From Granulosicoccus sp045110475 (lineage in GTDB: Bacteria; Pseudomonadota; Gammaproteobacteria; Granulosicoccales; Granulosicoccaceae), in the NCBI GenBank assembly GCA_045110475.1, contig JBGCGC010000043.1:1-64000 (forward strand): 64,000 bases of DNA. The letters are read 5' to 3'. The stretch's first letter is position 1; each line of letters begins with the position of its first letter. Shown one piece after another: positions 52,256-60,090 of the stretch. The position numbers and the translations under genes are program-made. The notes under the pieces are model-generated. The model ran no database searches and was not told where the DNA came from. It saw only the letters and a program-made list of their open reading frames with translations.

Positions 52256-53506
52256 CTAGTTTCGGCCAGCAAACTCCGGGTAGGCTTCAAGGCCGCATTC
52301 GGATATGTCTACGCCTTCGTATTCTTCCTCCTCAGTGACTCGCAGTCCGATAATCATCTTGATGATTCCCCAGACAATGAGACTGACGACGAAGGTCCAG
52401 GCAAATATTGAGACAAGCCCAAGTGCCTGAGCCGCAAAGTTGGCATCCTGATTGGTTAGCGGAACTACCATCAAGCCAAACATTCCAACTACACCGTGCA
52501 CGGATATGGCGCCCACTGGGTCGTCAATGCGCATGCGATCAAGCGTAATAATCGATAGGACAACCAGGATACCGCCGACCGCGCCGATCAAAGTTGCCGA
52601 CAGGGGAGAAGGTGCCAGCGGCTCTGCCGTGATGGCCACTAGCCCTGCCAGAGCACCATTGAGCGCCATGGTGAGATCAGCCTTGCCCCAGATCAGGCGG
52701 ACGGTGAGAAGTGCGGCAACAACGCCACCGGATGCGGCCATGTTGGTATTGACGAATATCGCGGCAACCGCATTGGAATCAGCGAAGTTTGAAACAACCA
52801 ATTGCGATCCGCCGTTGAATCCGAACCAGCCCATCCACAGGATGAAAGTTCCGAGCGTTGCCAACGGCATGTTCGCCCCCGGGATCGGGTTGACCTGGCC
52901 GTTAGGACCATATTTACCTTTTCTTGATCCGAGAAGAAGTACACCCGCCAGAGCTGCACTGGCGCCGCACATATGCACAATTCCCGAACCCGCGAAGTCG
53001 TTGAAACCAGCAGCGTCCAACCAGCCGCCGCCCCATTTCCAGAAGCCCTGTACCGGGTAGATAAATGCGGTGAACACCACTGCGAATGACAAGAATGCCC
53101 ATAGCTTCATACGCTCTGCAACCGCACCGGACACAATGGACATTCCCGCCGCCACGAAGACCACCTGAAAGAAGAAGTCTGAGCGTGCCGCGTAGTACGG
53201 GGCGTCATCACCACCGGCCTGGAAGGCAGCCGCATCGTTTTCTGCACCGAGCAGAAAATCAACACCTGGGATGTAGGCGCTTATCGGTGCGCCGGAGTAC
53301 ATGATGTTGTAGCCGACCAGCATGAACATGATGCAGGCGACGGCATACAGCACGATATTCTTGGTCAGGATTTCGGCCGTATTCTTGGCCCGCACCATGC
53401 CGGCTTCAAGCATGGCGAATCCGGCGGCCATCCACATGACCAGCGCCCCGGCCATTAGAAAATAAAACGTATCGAGCGCGTAGCTCAGTTCGGCAAGTTG
53501 TTCCAT
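52256..53506 (-). CDS. amtB: Ammonium transporter
   Basis: The 416-residue inner-membrane ammonium channel has about eleven helices. The two pore histidines are in SGIVHMCGASAALAG and ISVHGVVGMFGLM. Other family regions are FAMLEAGMVRAKNTAEIL and PGANMPLATLGTFILWMGWFGFN. The N-terminus has no extra cleaved signal. The gene follows glnK by 53 bases, the usual arrangement in which uridylylation-controlled GlnK blocks AmtB when nitrogen is plentiful. Confidence 0.96.
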   Translation of the reverse strand: MEQLAELSYALDTFYFLMAGALVMWMAAGFAMLEAGMVRAKNTAEILTKNIVLYAVACIMFMLVGYNIMYSGAPISAYIPGVDFLLGAENDAAAFQAGGDDAPYYAARSDFFFQVVFVAAGMSIVSGAVAERMKLWAFLSFAVVFTAFIYPVQGFWKWGGGWLDAAGFNDFAGSGIVHMCGASAALAGVLLLGSRKGKYGPNGQVNPIPGANMPLATLGTFILWMGWFGFNGGSQLVVSNFADSNAVAAIFVNTNMAASGGVVAALLTVRLIWGKADLTMALNGALAGLVAITAEPLAPSPLSATLIGAVGGILVVLSIITLDRMRIDDPVGAISVHGVVGMFGLMVVPLTNQDANFAAQALGLVSIFAWTFVVSLIVWGIIKMIIGLRVTEEEEYEGVDISECGLEAYPEFAGRN

Positions 53507-53559
53507 CGTGTGTTTTCTCGTTTTAGCTTGTGTTCTTGTTTGCAGTTCAGAGGCGCGCG

Positions 53560-53898
53560 TTAAAGCGCTACCGGACCTGTCTCATTGGTTCGAATGCGTA
53601 CAGCGAGTTCGAGGTTGGTAACGAAGATCTTGCCATCACCGATCTTGCCCGAGCCGGCAGCACCGGTTATGGCTTCGATGACAGCGTCCAGCTGCGCCTC
53701 ATCGATACCAATCTCGATTTTCGTTTTAGGGATGAAGTCCACCACGTACTCTGCGCCGCGATAGAGTTCGGTGTGGCCCTTCTGGCGTCCGAAGCCCTTA
53801 ACCTCGGTCACGGTCATGCCTTGTACGCCAATAGTTGACAAGGCCTCCCGCACTTCCTCAAGCTTGAAGGGTTTGATGATTGCGGTAACTAGTTTCAT
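53560..53898 (-). CDS. glnK: Nitrogen regulatory PII protein
   Basis: From ATG 53898 the protein has 112 residues, the standard PII length, starting MKLVTAIIKPFKLEEVREAL. The T-loop has the uridylylated Tyr51 in ELYRGAEYVVDF, and the ATP-binding B- and C-loops are intact (TGAAGSGKIGDGKIFV; RIRTNETG). The six-residue upstream extension is not needed, and AAGGAAATCCC just before 53898 is a good ribosome-binding site. It senses 2-oxoglutarate and ATP/ADP and regulates AmtB and glutamine synthetase control enzymes. Confidence 0.96.
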   Translation of the reverse strand: MKLVTAIIKPFKLEEVREALSTIGVQGMTVTEVKGFGRQKGHTELYRGAEYVVDFIPKTKIEIGIDEAQLDAVIEAITGAAGSGKIGDGKIFVTNLELAVRIRTNETGPVAL

Positions 53899-53947
53899 GG
53901 GATTTCCTTTAGTCATGCCTGATAGTGAACTTCATGAGGCATGGGGT

Positions 53948-53963
53948 TACACCATATGTGCCA
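53948..53963 (-). promoter_or_regulatory. Candidate sigma-54 promoter of glnK-amtB
   Basis: On the minus strand TGGCAC (-24 element) is followed by GTGTA at the -12 position, where TTGCA is the consensus. The GG is well matched; the -12 GC is GT. The site ends 49 bases before the glnK start. Nitrogen-regulated glnK-amtB operons usually have such a promoter, so context supports it. Confidence 0.4.
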
Positions 53964-54057
53964 GTCGTGAAAATCAATGATTATCAACGGTTTAGAATTA
54001 TCTTTCTATTTTGAGCATGTTGATATGCACTATATAAAGGCATTGAATTTGCCCTTT

Positions 54058-54074
54058 CGCCCTAAAATAGGGCG
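54058..54074. other. Short perfect hairpin upstream of ubiK-like gene
   Basis: CGCCCTA and TAGGGCG pair perfectly around an AAA loop, 80 bases before the ubiK-like start in the divergent gap with glnK. It may be a leader structure or protein site; there is no T-run. Confidence 0.3.
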
Positions 54075-54153
54075 GTTTGTGGCAGAGCGATCCAATCACA
54101 CATCGCATGGATAACGTAAGCTTTACGGATAAACCATAACCAAGGCCAAACAC

Positions 54154-54441
54154 ATGATTGATGCACGCGTTTTCGATGATATTTCCAGGTCACTGGGTAA
54201 ACTTCTACCGCCGGGTGTCTCCGATCTCAAGGAGGATTTCGAGCGCAATGCAAAGGCTGCGGTGCAGAGTGCATTGGGCAATCTGGATCTGGTCAGCCGC
54301 GAAGAATTTGATGTGCAGGCTGAAGTGCTGAGAAATACCCGGCAGAAGCTCAAGGCACTGGAAGCCAGAGTGGCGGCGCTGGAACCCGCTATCGAGGCAG
54401 GTGGGCGTCCGGGCAAGGGTGAGAGGCCCGATGAAGAGTGA
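54154..54441 (+). CDS. ubiK: UbiK/YqiC-family (BMFP) accessory factor
   Basis: The 95-residue BMFP-domain protein (DUF526) has an N-terminal amphipathic helix (ARVFDDISRSLGKLLPPG), FERNAKAAVQSALGNLDLVSREEF, and a C-terminal trimeric coiled coil (LRNTRQKLKALEARVAALE). UbiK binds UbiJ and lipids and promotes aerobic ubiquinone synthesis in Escherichia coli and Salmonella. The C-terminal tail is charged. It is monocistronic or precedes comM, with a 283-base gap in which I see no gene. Confidence 0.92.
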   Translation: MIDARVFDDISRSLGKLLPPGVSDLKEDFERNAKAAVQSALGNLDLVSREEFDVQAEVLRNTRQKLKALEARVAALEPAIEAGGRPGKGERPDEE

Positions 54442-54724
54442 GATTCGAGGTATCAATCGGCCCTGTTTCTCTTGCTGCAGCTTCAGCCCGATACCAGAAC
54501 CATCGACCTGACGAGTAGCTACTGACGTAGATCACAGGAATGGTTCCGTCATCGTGCAGGGATGTGCGGACAAACCCTACTGGAAACAGGAGGCTTTTCA
54601 GTCGTGCACTACGCTTCTTGCGTACTGTAAATAAAAACAGTCTTTGTGGGTGATGTTTATTTGGCCGAGACCAAAGTCGGACATAATCATCGCTTCAGGC
54701 TTGGCCGGGGACAGGAGGTTCCGT

Positions 54725-56266
54725 ATGGCGTTTGCAACCGTGTTGTCGTGCACCTTGTCGGGTGTGAGTGCACTACCTGTCGTGGTTGAAGTGCATACAT
54801 CAGGCGGTTTGCCGGGTATGTCGCTTGTCGGCTTGCCGCAGTCAACAGTACGCGAAAGTAAAGATCGCGTGCGTGCAGCCATCGAGAACAACAATTTCAA
54901 ATGGCCACAACAAAAAATCATAGTCAATCTTGCTCCTGCTGATTTGCCCAAGCACGGTGGCAGGTTCGATCTGCCTATCGCCCTTGGTATCTTGCTGGCG
55001 ACGGATCAGCTACCAACCGGCAGTCTTGAAAAACTCGTTGTCCTGGGTGAGCTGGGCCTTGATGGTGAGGTACGTTCGGTTAGTGGTGTGCTGCCTACCT
55101 CGTATGCGTATTCGGCGACTCAACAGGCGTTGCTAATACCGCGGGCTAACGCTGCAGAGGCCTTGCGCAGCAAAGATACCTGTGTGCACGCAGCGTCCTG
55201 TTTATCAACAATATGTGAACACCTGAAGGTTCGTTCGCGACAACCACTGCACCGCCTGTGCATGGACGACGTTGATATGCAAACTGAAGGGGAAGATGCG
55301 TCGGGCTGTTCAGGTCAGCGTTGCGATATGCGTGACGTCTTTGGACAACACAAGGCTCGGCGTGCTTTGGAGATTGCCGCTGCAGGCTCGCACAACCTGC
55401 TCATGGTTGGACCACCAGGTACTGGTAAGTCCATGCTGGCCAGCCGGCTTGCCAGTATTCAACCAGACATGAGTGAGGCGGAAAGCATGCAGGCGGCATC
55501 CATTGCATCGATTAGTCACACGGGTTTTAATGCGCGCACCTGGGGGTTAAGGCCCTTCAGATCACCGCACCATACCGCTTCTGGTGTTGCGCTTGTCGGC
55601 GGTGGATCCAATCCGATGCCAGGTGAGATATCGCTTGCGCACAACGGGGTTCTCTTTCTGGATGAGTTGCCGGAGTTTTCCCGGGTTGTACTTGATGTGC
55701 TCAGAGAGCCTATGGAAACTGGCGAGATCACGGTGTCAAGGGCTGCAAGGCAGGCGACGTTTCCCTCGCGCTTTCAGCTTGTAGCGGCCATGAACCCTTG
55801 CCCGTGTGGCTATCACGATGACTCGAAGACAGCCTGTCGTTGCGCAGCGGAACAAATTCTGCGCTATCAATCCAGAGTGTCGGGTCCGTTTCTGGATCGT
55901 ATTGATCTTCATCTGCAACTGCAACGGGAAACTCACAGTGATGGTGCCCTGCAAAGCACGCACAACAATGAGGACAGTCAATCCATCCGCACACGAGTGG
56001 TCGAGTCGCGTGAACGCCAGCTAGCCAGGCAGGGCAATGTGAACGCACATCTGGATGCTGCAGCGCTTAGACAATATGCCAGGTTGAGTAACGATGCGCA
56101 GACTTTGTTTGCCAAGGCGAGCAATGCAATGAGCTTATCTTTGCGTGCGCAACATCGACTGCTTCGTGTAGCACGAACAATTGCTGATATGGAAGGATCC
56201 TCTGCGGTATCAAAGGTGCATATTGCCGAGTGTCTGGCCTACCGGCGTGCGCCGGTGCTGCATTAG
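54725..56266 (+). CDS. comM: YifB/ComM-family AAA+ helicase
   Basis: ComM is a hexameric AAA+ helicase that promotes branch migration during natural transformation; YifB homologues occur also in species not known to be competent. From ATG 54725, preceded by a strong AGGAGG, it has 513 residues. Visible parts are the Lon-like N-terminal domain (GLPGMSLVGLPQSTVRESKDR), Walker A MVGPPGTGKSML, Walker B VLFLDELPEFSR, the FRSPHHTAS motif, zinc-like cysteines in MNPCPCGYHDDSKTACRC, and the C-terminal helical domain. The frame is open back to 54644, but that part is not homologous. Confidence 0.95.
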   Translation: MAFATVLSCTLSGVSALPVVVEVHTSGGLPGMSLVGLPQSTVRESKDRVRAAIENNNFKWPQQKIIVNLAPADLPKHGGRFDLPIALGILLATDQLPTGSLEKLVVLGELGLDGEVRSVSGVLPTSYAYSATQQALLIPRANAAEALRSKDTCVHAASCLSTICEHLKVRSRQPLHRLCMDDVDMQTEGEDASGCSGQRCDMRDVFGQHKARRALEIAAAGSHNLLMVGPPGTGKSMLASRLASIQPDMSEAESMQAASIASISHTGFNARTWGLRPFRSPHHTASGVALVGGGSNPMPGEISLAHNGVLFLDELPEFSRVVLDVLREPMETGEITVSRAARQATFPSRFQLVAAMNPCPCGYHDDSKTACRCAAEQILRYQSRVSGPFLDRIDLHLQLQRETHSDGALQSTHNNEDSQSIRTRVVESRERQLARQGNVNAHLDAAALRQYARLSNDAQTLFAKASNAMSLSLRAQHRLLRVARTIADMEGSSAVSKVHIAECLAYRRAPVLH

Positions 56267-56323
56267 GCCAGATCTGAAGTTCGCTCAGTCGATTGGTTGC
56301 AATTGGGGTAGGGCAGTAGTTGC

Positions 56324-56351
56324 TTGACATGCGAGTATTCGGTCATAGATT
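56324..56351 (+). promoter_or_regulatory. Promoter of the HPF-like gene
   Basis: A perfect -35 TTGACA (56324-56329) is followed after 16 bases by TAGATT (56346-56351), a four-of-six match to the -10. It implies a leader of about 135 bases before the TTG start at 56494. Confidence 0.5.
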
Positions 56352-56493
56352 GTCGTCAGTTGCGGCGATCATCGACACTGTGCCTTTGTTTTCATCAGAC
56401 TAGATACATGATGGTTTACGTGGATGCATTGGGCTTCATTCGTTGCGCGTTTTCAAATTTGCCAGTCTATCGTTTCACTTTAAGGAGGTTACA

Positions 56494-56859
56494 TTGCAGA
56501 TTCAGATCAGAACCGACAACAACATCAACGTCAATGACGGCAGGGCTGTTGAGCTCAAGGAGATAGTTACCCATGCCATGCGGCATTGCAGCAACCATAT
56601 CACTCGTATCGAGATGCACCTGAGCGACATTAACGGAGCCAAGGCAGGTGAAAATGACAAGAGTTGCGTGATGGAGGTTCGGTTGGAGCGCCGCAAGCCA
56701 ATGGCTGCGACGGAAGAAGCCAATACGGTGGCAGAATCTGTAAAAGGCGCAGCGGACAAGCTTGCGCGTATGATCAAGAATACGTTAGAGCGCTCAGCTG
56801 ACAAACGCCCACCGGCACCAGATATGACAGAACCGGATGTGGATAATCCAGACTCCTAG
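56494..56859 (+). CDS. HPF/RaiA-family ribosome hibernation factor
   Basis: A small ribosome-binding protein of the HPF/RaiA (sigma-54 modulation) family: LQIQIRTDNNINVNDGRAVE, then HITRIEMHLSDINGAK and CVMEVRLERRKPMAATEE. It likely occupies the tRNA/mRNA channel of resting ribosomes. The start is TTG 56494, because TAAGGAGG ends six bases upstream and the next residues are the family's first strand; the ATG-bearing upstream part is not family-like. The product is 121 residues with a proline- and acid-rich tail. It is not next to rpoN as in Escherichia coli. Confidence 0.85.
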   Translation: MQIQIRTDNNINVNDGRAVELKEIVTHAMRHCSNHITRIEMHLSDINGAKAGENDKSCVMEVRLERRKPMAATEEANTVAESVKGAADKLARMIKNTLERSADKRPPAPDMTEPDVDNPDS

Positions 56860-56867
56860 TCTTCGCA

Positions 56868-56899
56868 ATGCCGGGAATATTGCTTCAATATCCCGGCAT
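56868..56899 (+). terminator. Stem-loop between HPF-like and aldolase genes
   Basis: ATGCCGGG (56868-56875) pairs with CCCGGCAT (56892-56899), extended by ATATT/AATAT around one bulged base. It lies in the 53-base gap between convergent genes and can serve both. Confidence 0.6.
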
Positions 56900-56912
56900 A
56901 TTATTGGCTTGT

Positions 56913-57707
56913 TTAAAATGTCATCACTCGATCTGGATGGGCAGCAAGTACTCGCCCCAGAGCCGCAAAGTGCTTATCGGCAACCTCGGCGAGGTTTTGT
57001 TGACTCTGCTTTGCGGTGAGCTGTACAACATCATCACTGAGTTCAACCAGTGGCAACCCGGTTTGCAGCGCCAATAGTTGCTGGCGGCAGGCACGTTCAA
57101 GGTAGTAGAGATCGTCGAAAGCCTGCGCAACAGAAGGAGCACCAACGACAACGCCGTGCGCTGCGAGAAAAGTCACATCAATTTCAGGAGAACCTTGTGC
57201 ACGCTGAGCAATCCTTTCACCTTCCTCTGCATCCAGAGCAATGCCGCCAAAGGTCCGCTCGTAGGTAACACGTCCGGCAAATCGTGCAGCAGTCTGATGA
57301 GCCATCTGCAGCGTGCCGTGATCGGCTTGTAGCATGGTTAGAGCGGTGGCATAGGGCATATGGGTATGCAGTAAAGCCTTGTGCCTCGGGTTGGCCCGAT
57401 GACCGGCAACATGAATGAAGCGCGCAGAGTCTTCCAGTTCGCCGTCGCCCTCCAGTATGTTCCCATCCCCGTCAATCAATAGAAGTGCCTGCGGCACAAT
57501 CTCTGACCAATGGAGTCCGTATGGGTTAATTAGATAATGCTCTTGCCCATCATCGAGGGCCACTGAGAAATGGTTGCATATGCCTTCGTGGAAACCAAAA
57601 CGTTCTGCAAGCCGAAAAGCCAGTGAAAGCTGTTCTCGCGCTTGCTGCAATTGAGCCGCGGTATAATCTGCTGCAGGGCTGCCGGCATTTGTCATGGGTG
57701 AATTCAA
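56913..57707 (-). CDS. Class II aldolase/adducin family protein
   Basis: The 264-residue protein has the fold of fuculose-phosphate aldolase: FRLAERFGFHEGICNHFSVAL at the N-terminus, the zinc-ligand pair in ALLHTHMPYATAL, and a later histidine in FLAAHGVVVGAPS. Members without clear sugar-phosphate residues often act as decarboxylases or have unknown roles, so I do not assign a substrate. It is monocistronic; its 258-base upstream gap holds a strong palindrome. Confidence 0.85.
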   Translation of the reverse strand: MNSPMTNAGSPAADYTAAQLQQAREQLSLAFRLAERFGFHEGICNHFSVALDDGQEHYLINPYGLHWSEIVPQALLLIDGDGNILEGDGELEDSARFIHVAGHRANPRHKALLHTHMPYATALTMLQADHGTLQMAHQTAARFAGRVTYERTFGGIALDAEEGERIAQRAQGSPEIDVTFLAAHGVVVGAPSVAQAFDDLYYLERACRQQLLALQTGLPLVELSDDVVQLTAKQSQQNLAEVADKHFAALGRVLAAHPDRVMTF

Positions 57708-57771
57708 GGCGGAAACCTCTATGTAAACCGTTCAGACCGAGTGTACTATGACTCCGAATCAAACTGTTCGG

Positions 57772-57807
57772 GGAGCCTGCGCGGCCGCCCCCGGCCGCGC
57801 AGGCTCC
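57772..57807. repeat. Perfect 16-bp GC-rich palindrome with CCCC loop
   Basis: The arms at 57772-57787 and 57792-57807 match exactly around four C residues. It lies in a divergent promoter gap, 65 bases upstream of the aldolase start and 159 bases upstream of the lipoprotein start, so a simple terminator role is unlikely. Its core CTGCGCGG/CCGCGCAG is shared with the palindrome at 58784-58823. Confidence 0.85.
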
Positions 57808-57965
57808 TAGTGGCTGATTGACTTCTGCTGTGCAGGCACATTGTTCGTAATAGTGTATTAATACCTCAGAACGAAGTTGTTACTCTTGCTACAATACGAT
57901 GCGGTTTGGGAATAATTACCCATGCGACGCAAACGTATAGGTTAGCTAAAAATGGAGAATGTCCA

Positions 57966-58763
57966 ATGAAATCATTGGCTGCAAAGGGATTGTGCTTGTG
58001 TGTACTGGTTTTGACCGGCTGTGGAGATGGTGAAGACGTCCCAAGCGTGACGATAATCGGAAATCTGGACAGCGGTCTGGAAGATCTGACTGTAAACAGG
58101 GAAGGTGGAGAGGACCCAGTCATGACCAGCCCAGTCATGGTCAACGATGACGCCTTCGAACCGTTAAGGCCACTGCTGGGTACCGTCGATTTCCGGTATT
58201 CCTTTTTTTTTGAAAATAACGAGCGGGTTTTCTCGGACACGGTGATTTTTACAACGGAAAATATGCTGGTCACTGATGAGGGATTGCCCTTCCTGGGCGC
58301 TCTTGATGTCGACGGCGGAGTTACCGTTTGCGTGGCTGCACAGGAGGCAGGTTTTTCTTATGCTTGTTTAAGCGAAGATACGATTACTATCAGCGCTCCA
58401 GGCAGCCGGGATTATTTTATTTTTCCCGAGGTTGTAAGCGGTGCTGCAATCGGAAACTACATATTTTGCGTGGGCAACGGCACAGATTGTGATGATCCTT
58501 CAACTCAGGAATTAATAGAAGATCCTGATGGTCCGGTGAACGTGATAGTTTCAGGCCTACCAGTATCAAGTGCGGTGGCAGTTGAGGGTGAAGTCAGTTC
58601 CAGATCCAGACATGCAAACGAGGATGAGTTCAAGCTGTACTACAAATCGATCTCAGCAAAGAACCCTGTGCAGGCTGATTCCGACACTGAAAAGTCTGCA
58701 GATATCCGCAATGCCACTGCTGCACTCAATGATTTCATGCAGAATTCAGACATCGTCAGGTAG
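57966..58763 (+). CDS. Acidic lipoprotein of unknown function
   Basis: From ATG 57966, preceded by GGAG at ten bases, the product has 265 residues. A signal peptide ends in lipobox LTGC with Cys19. The mature protein is acidic, with a beta-rich central part (LLGTVDFRYSFFFENNERVF; LGALDVDGGVTVCVAAQEAG) and two cysteine pairs (FSYACLSED; YIFCVGNGTDCDD). I recognise no family. The short plus-strand frame upstream of 57966 is not used. It is flanked by two related palindromes. Confidence 0.7.
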   Translation: MKSLAAKGLCLCVLVLTGCGDGEDVPSVTIIGNLDSGLEDLTVNREGGEDPVMTSPVMVNDDAFEPLRPLLGTVDFRYSFFFENNERVFSDTVIFTTENMLVTDEGLPFLGALDVDGGVTVCVAAQEAGFSYACLSEDTITISAPGSRDYFIFPEVVSGAAIGNYIFCVGNGTDCDDPSTQELIEDPDGPVNVIVSGLPVSSAVAVEGEVSSRSRHANEDEFKLYYKSISAKNPVQADSDTEKSADIRNATAALNDFMQNSDIVR

Positions 58764-58783
58764 GTGCCATTAGTGGGACCATC

Positions 58784-58823
58784 CAGAGGTCTGCGCGGTG
58801 TCGCGGAGCCGCGCAGACCTCTG
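58784..58823. terminator. Perfect 15-bp palindrome, probable terminator and repeat copy
   Basis: The arms at 58784-58798 and 58809-58823 match exactly around a 10-base loop. It lies between the convergent lipoprotein and TRAP-protein genes, a terminator position, though only AAAA follows on the plus strand. It shares its core with the palindrome at 57772-57807, and CTTCTG follows both within about 25 bases. Confidence 0.7.
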
Positions 58824-58853
58824 AAAACTTCTGTTCAGTCAGAAAATCCTCAA

Positions 58854-59957
58854 TTAAATACCCAAAACGCGATTACGCTGAATGGAGAAACCGATTTCTG
58901 CGCGTTTCAGGTAAGCCCCCATTATCCGTAGACTTTCCTGATAGCTGTCGTTGATTTTTGCCGCCAGTTCGCTATGGTCTCGCGTCTCTTCAAAGACCTC
59001 TTCTGCGGCTTCACCAAAACTATCGTACAGTTCATCGCTGAACTCCCGAAGCTCAACGCCGTGATCATCCACCATCAATGACAGATACTCGCCATTGTTT
59101 GCTATGGCTTCTTCAGGTTGTGCTGCGTTCTCCTCCAGGCAAGCCGCTTCTATGACAATTTTTTCGTAGTTGCTGAGCTTATCCCACCATTCCTTGTTCA
59201 TGCCAAATGCAAGTCCGCCCCCTGGCTCATGCATGCCCGGAGAATAATAGTATTTGGCGGCTTCGTAAAACTTCATGAAGTAGTCGTTGTACGGGCCGAC
59301 CCATTCGGTGGCATCGATGGCACCTGATACAAGATTTTCGTAAATCTGGCCACCTGGCAGTGATACCGGAGAAGCCCCCAGCTTTGCCATGACATCACCG
59401 CCAAGACCCGGTATTCGTATCTTGAGACCTTTGAGGTCCTCAGCGGTGTCTATTTCCTTGTTGTACCAGCCACCCATTTGTGTGCCGGTGCCACCGCAAG
59501 TAATGGCCTTTATTCCAAAGCTGCCGGAGAGTTCGTCCCAAAGCTCTTGCCCACCCTTGAATTTTATCCAGGCATTCCACTCTGGTGTGGTCATGCCGAA
59601 AGGTACTGATGTGAAATAGGCAAATCCCGGATGTTTGCCTTTCCAATAGTAGTCAGCGCCGATATATGCCTGACTTTCACCGGCTGCAACATCATCAAAG
59701 ACATCGAATGCACCGACGCGCTCACCTGCGGCGTAGTAAGTTGTGTTTATTGCTCCATCTGATAAATCAGAAATACGCTTGGCCAGGCGTTGTGCACTTA
59801 AGCCAAGCCCGGGGAAGTCTCTGGGCCATGTGGAGACGATATTGAGTTCTGTTCGGCTTTGAGCAATTGCCGGCGCGGCCGTGATAAGCCCCGCTCCGAG
59901 GGTTGTCGTCCCAGCGACACCGAGCACGCTGTCTTTCAGGAATATACGTCTTGACAT
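58854..59957 (-). CDS. TRAP transporter substrate-binding protein (DctP family)
   Basis: This periplasmic binding protein of 367 residues has a twin-arginine signal (SRRIFLK, then AGLITAAPAIAQ), so it is exported folded. DctP/TtuA-like features are ELNIVSTWPRDFPGLGLSAQRLAK, YYAAGERVGAFDVFDDVAAG and the arginine region LKIRIPGLGGDVMAKLGASP. The WVGPYNDYFMKFYEAAKYYY part is typical of 2-oxo-acid-binding members. The start has AGAGGAGAAT just upstream. No DctQ or DctM membrane subunits are adjacent. Confidence 0.93.
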   Translation of the reverse strand: MSRRIFLKDSVLGVAGTTTLGAGLITAAPAIAQSRTELNIVSTWPRDFPGLGLSAQRLAKRISDLSDGAINTTYYAAGERVGAFDVFDDVAAGESQAYIGADYYWKGKHPGFAYFTSVPFGMTTPEWNAWIKFKGGQELWDELSGSFGIKAITCGGTGTQMGGWYNKEIDTAEDLKGLKIRIPGLGGDVMAKLGASPVSLPGGQIYENLVSGAIDATEWVGPYNDYFMKFYEAAKYYYSPGMHEPGGGLAFGMNKEWWDKLSNYEKIVIEAACLEENAAQPEEAIANNGEYLSLMVDDHGVELREFSDELYDSFGEAAEEVFEETRDHSELAAKINDSYQESLRIMGAYLKRAEIGFSIQRNRVLGI

Positions 59958-60000
59958 ATTATTCTCCTCTGATTTGAAAGGTGTTCGATTTCACAATACG

Positions 60001-60038
60001 CTATATTTTTAGTGAAATATAGAATGCAATAAATTGCA
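60001..60038. promoter_or_regulatory. Two adjacent palindromes upstream of TRAP gene
   Basis: CTATATTT/AAATATAG (60001-60008 with 60015-60022) is followed at once by TGCAATAAATTGCA (60025-60038), a 6-bp-arm palindrome. Both lie 44-81 bases upstream of the TRAP start. On the minus strand TTGCAT and TATAGC, 18 bases apart, overlap them as a possible promoter, so these look like operator sites. Confidence 0.4.
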
Positions 60039-60090
60039 GGTATCGTCTTGTTAACCCATCACGTGCGTGATCCACTGCAAACAATCCGGG

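Noticed and set aside
56236..56262. Hairpin at the 3' end of comM as a terminator
   Set aside because: The GC-rich inverted repeat is within the coding sequence and has no T-run after it.
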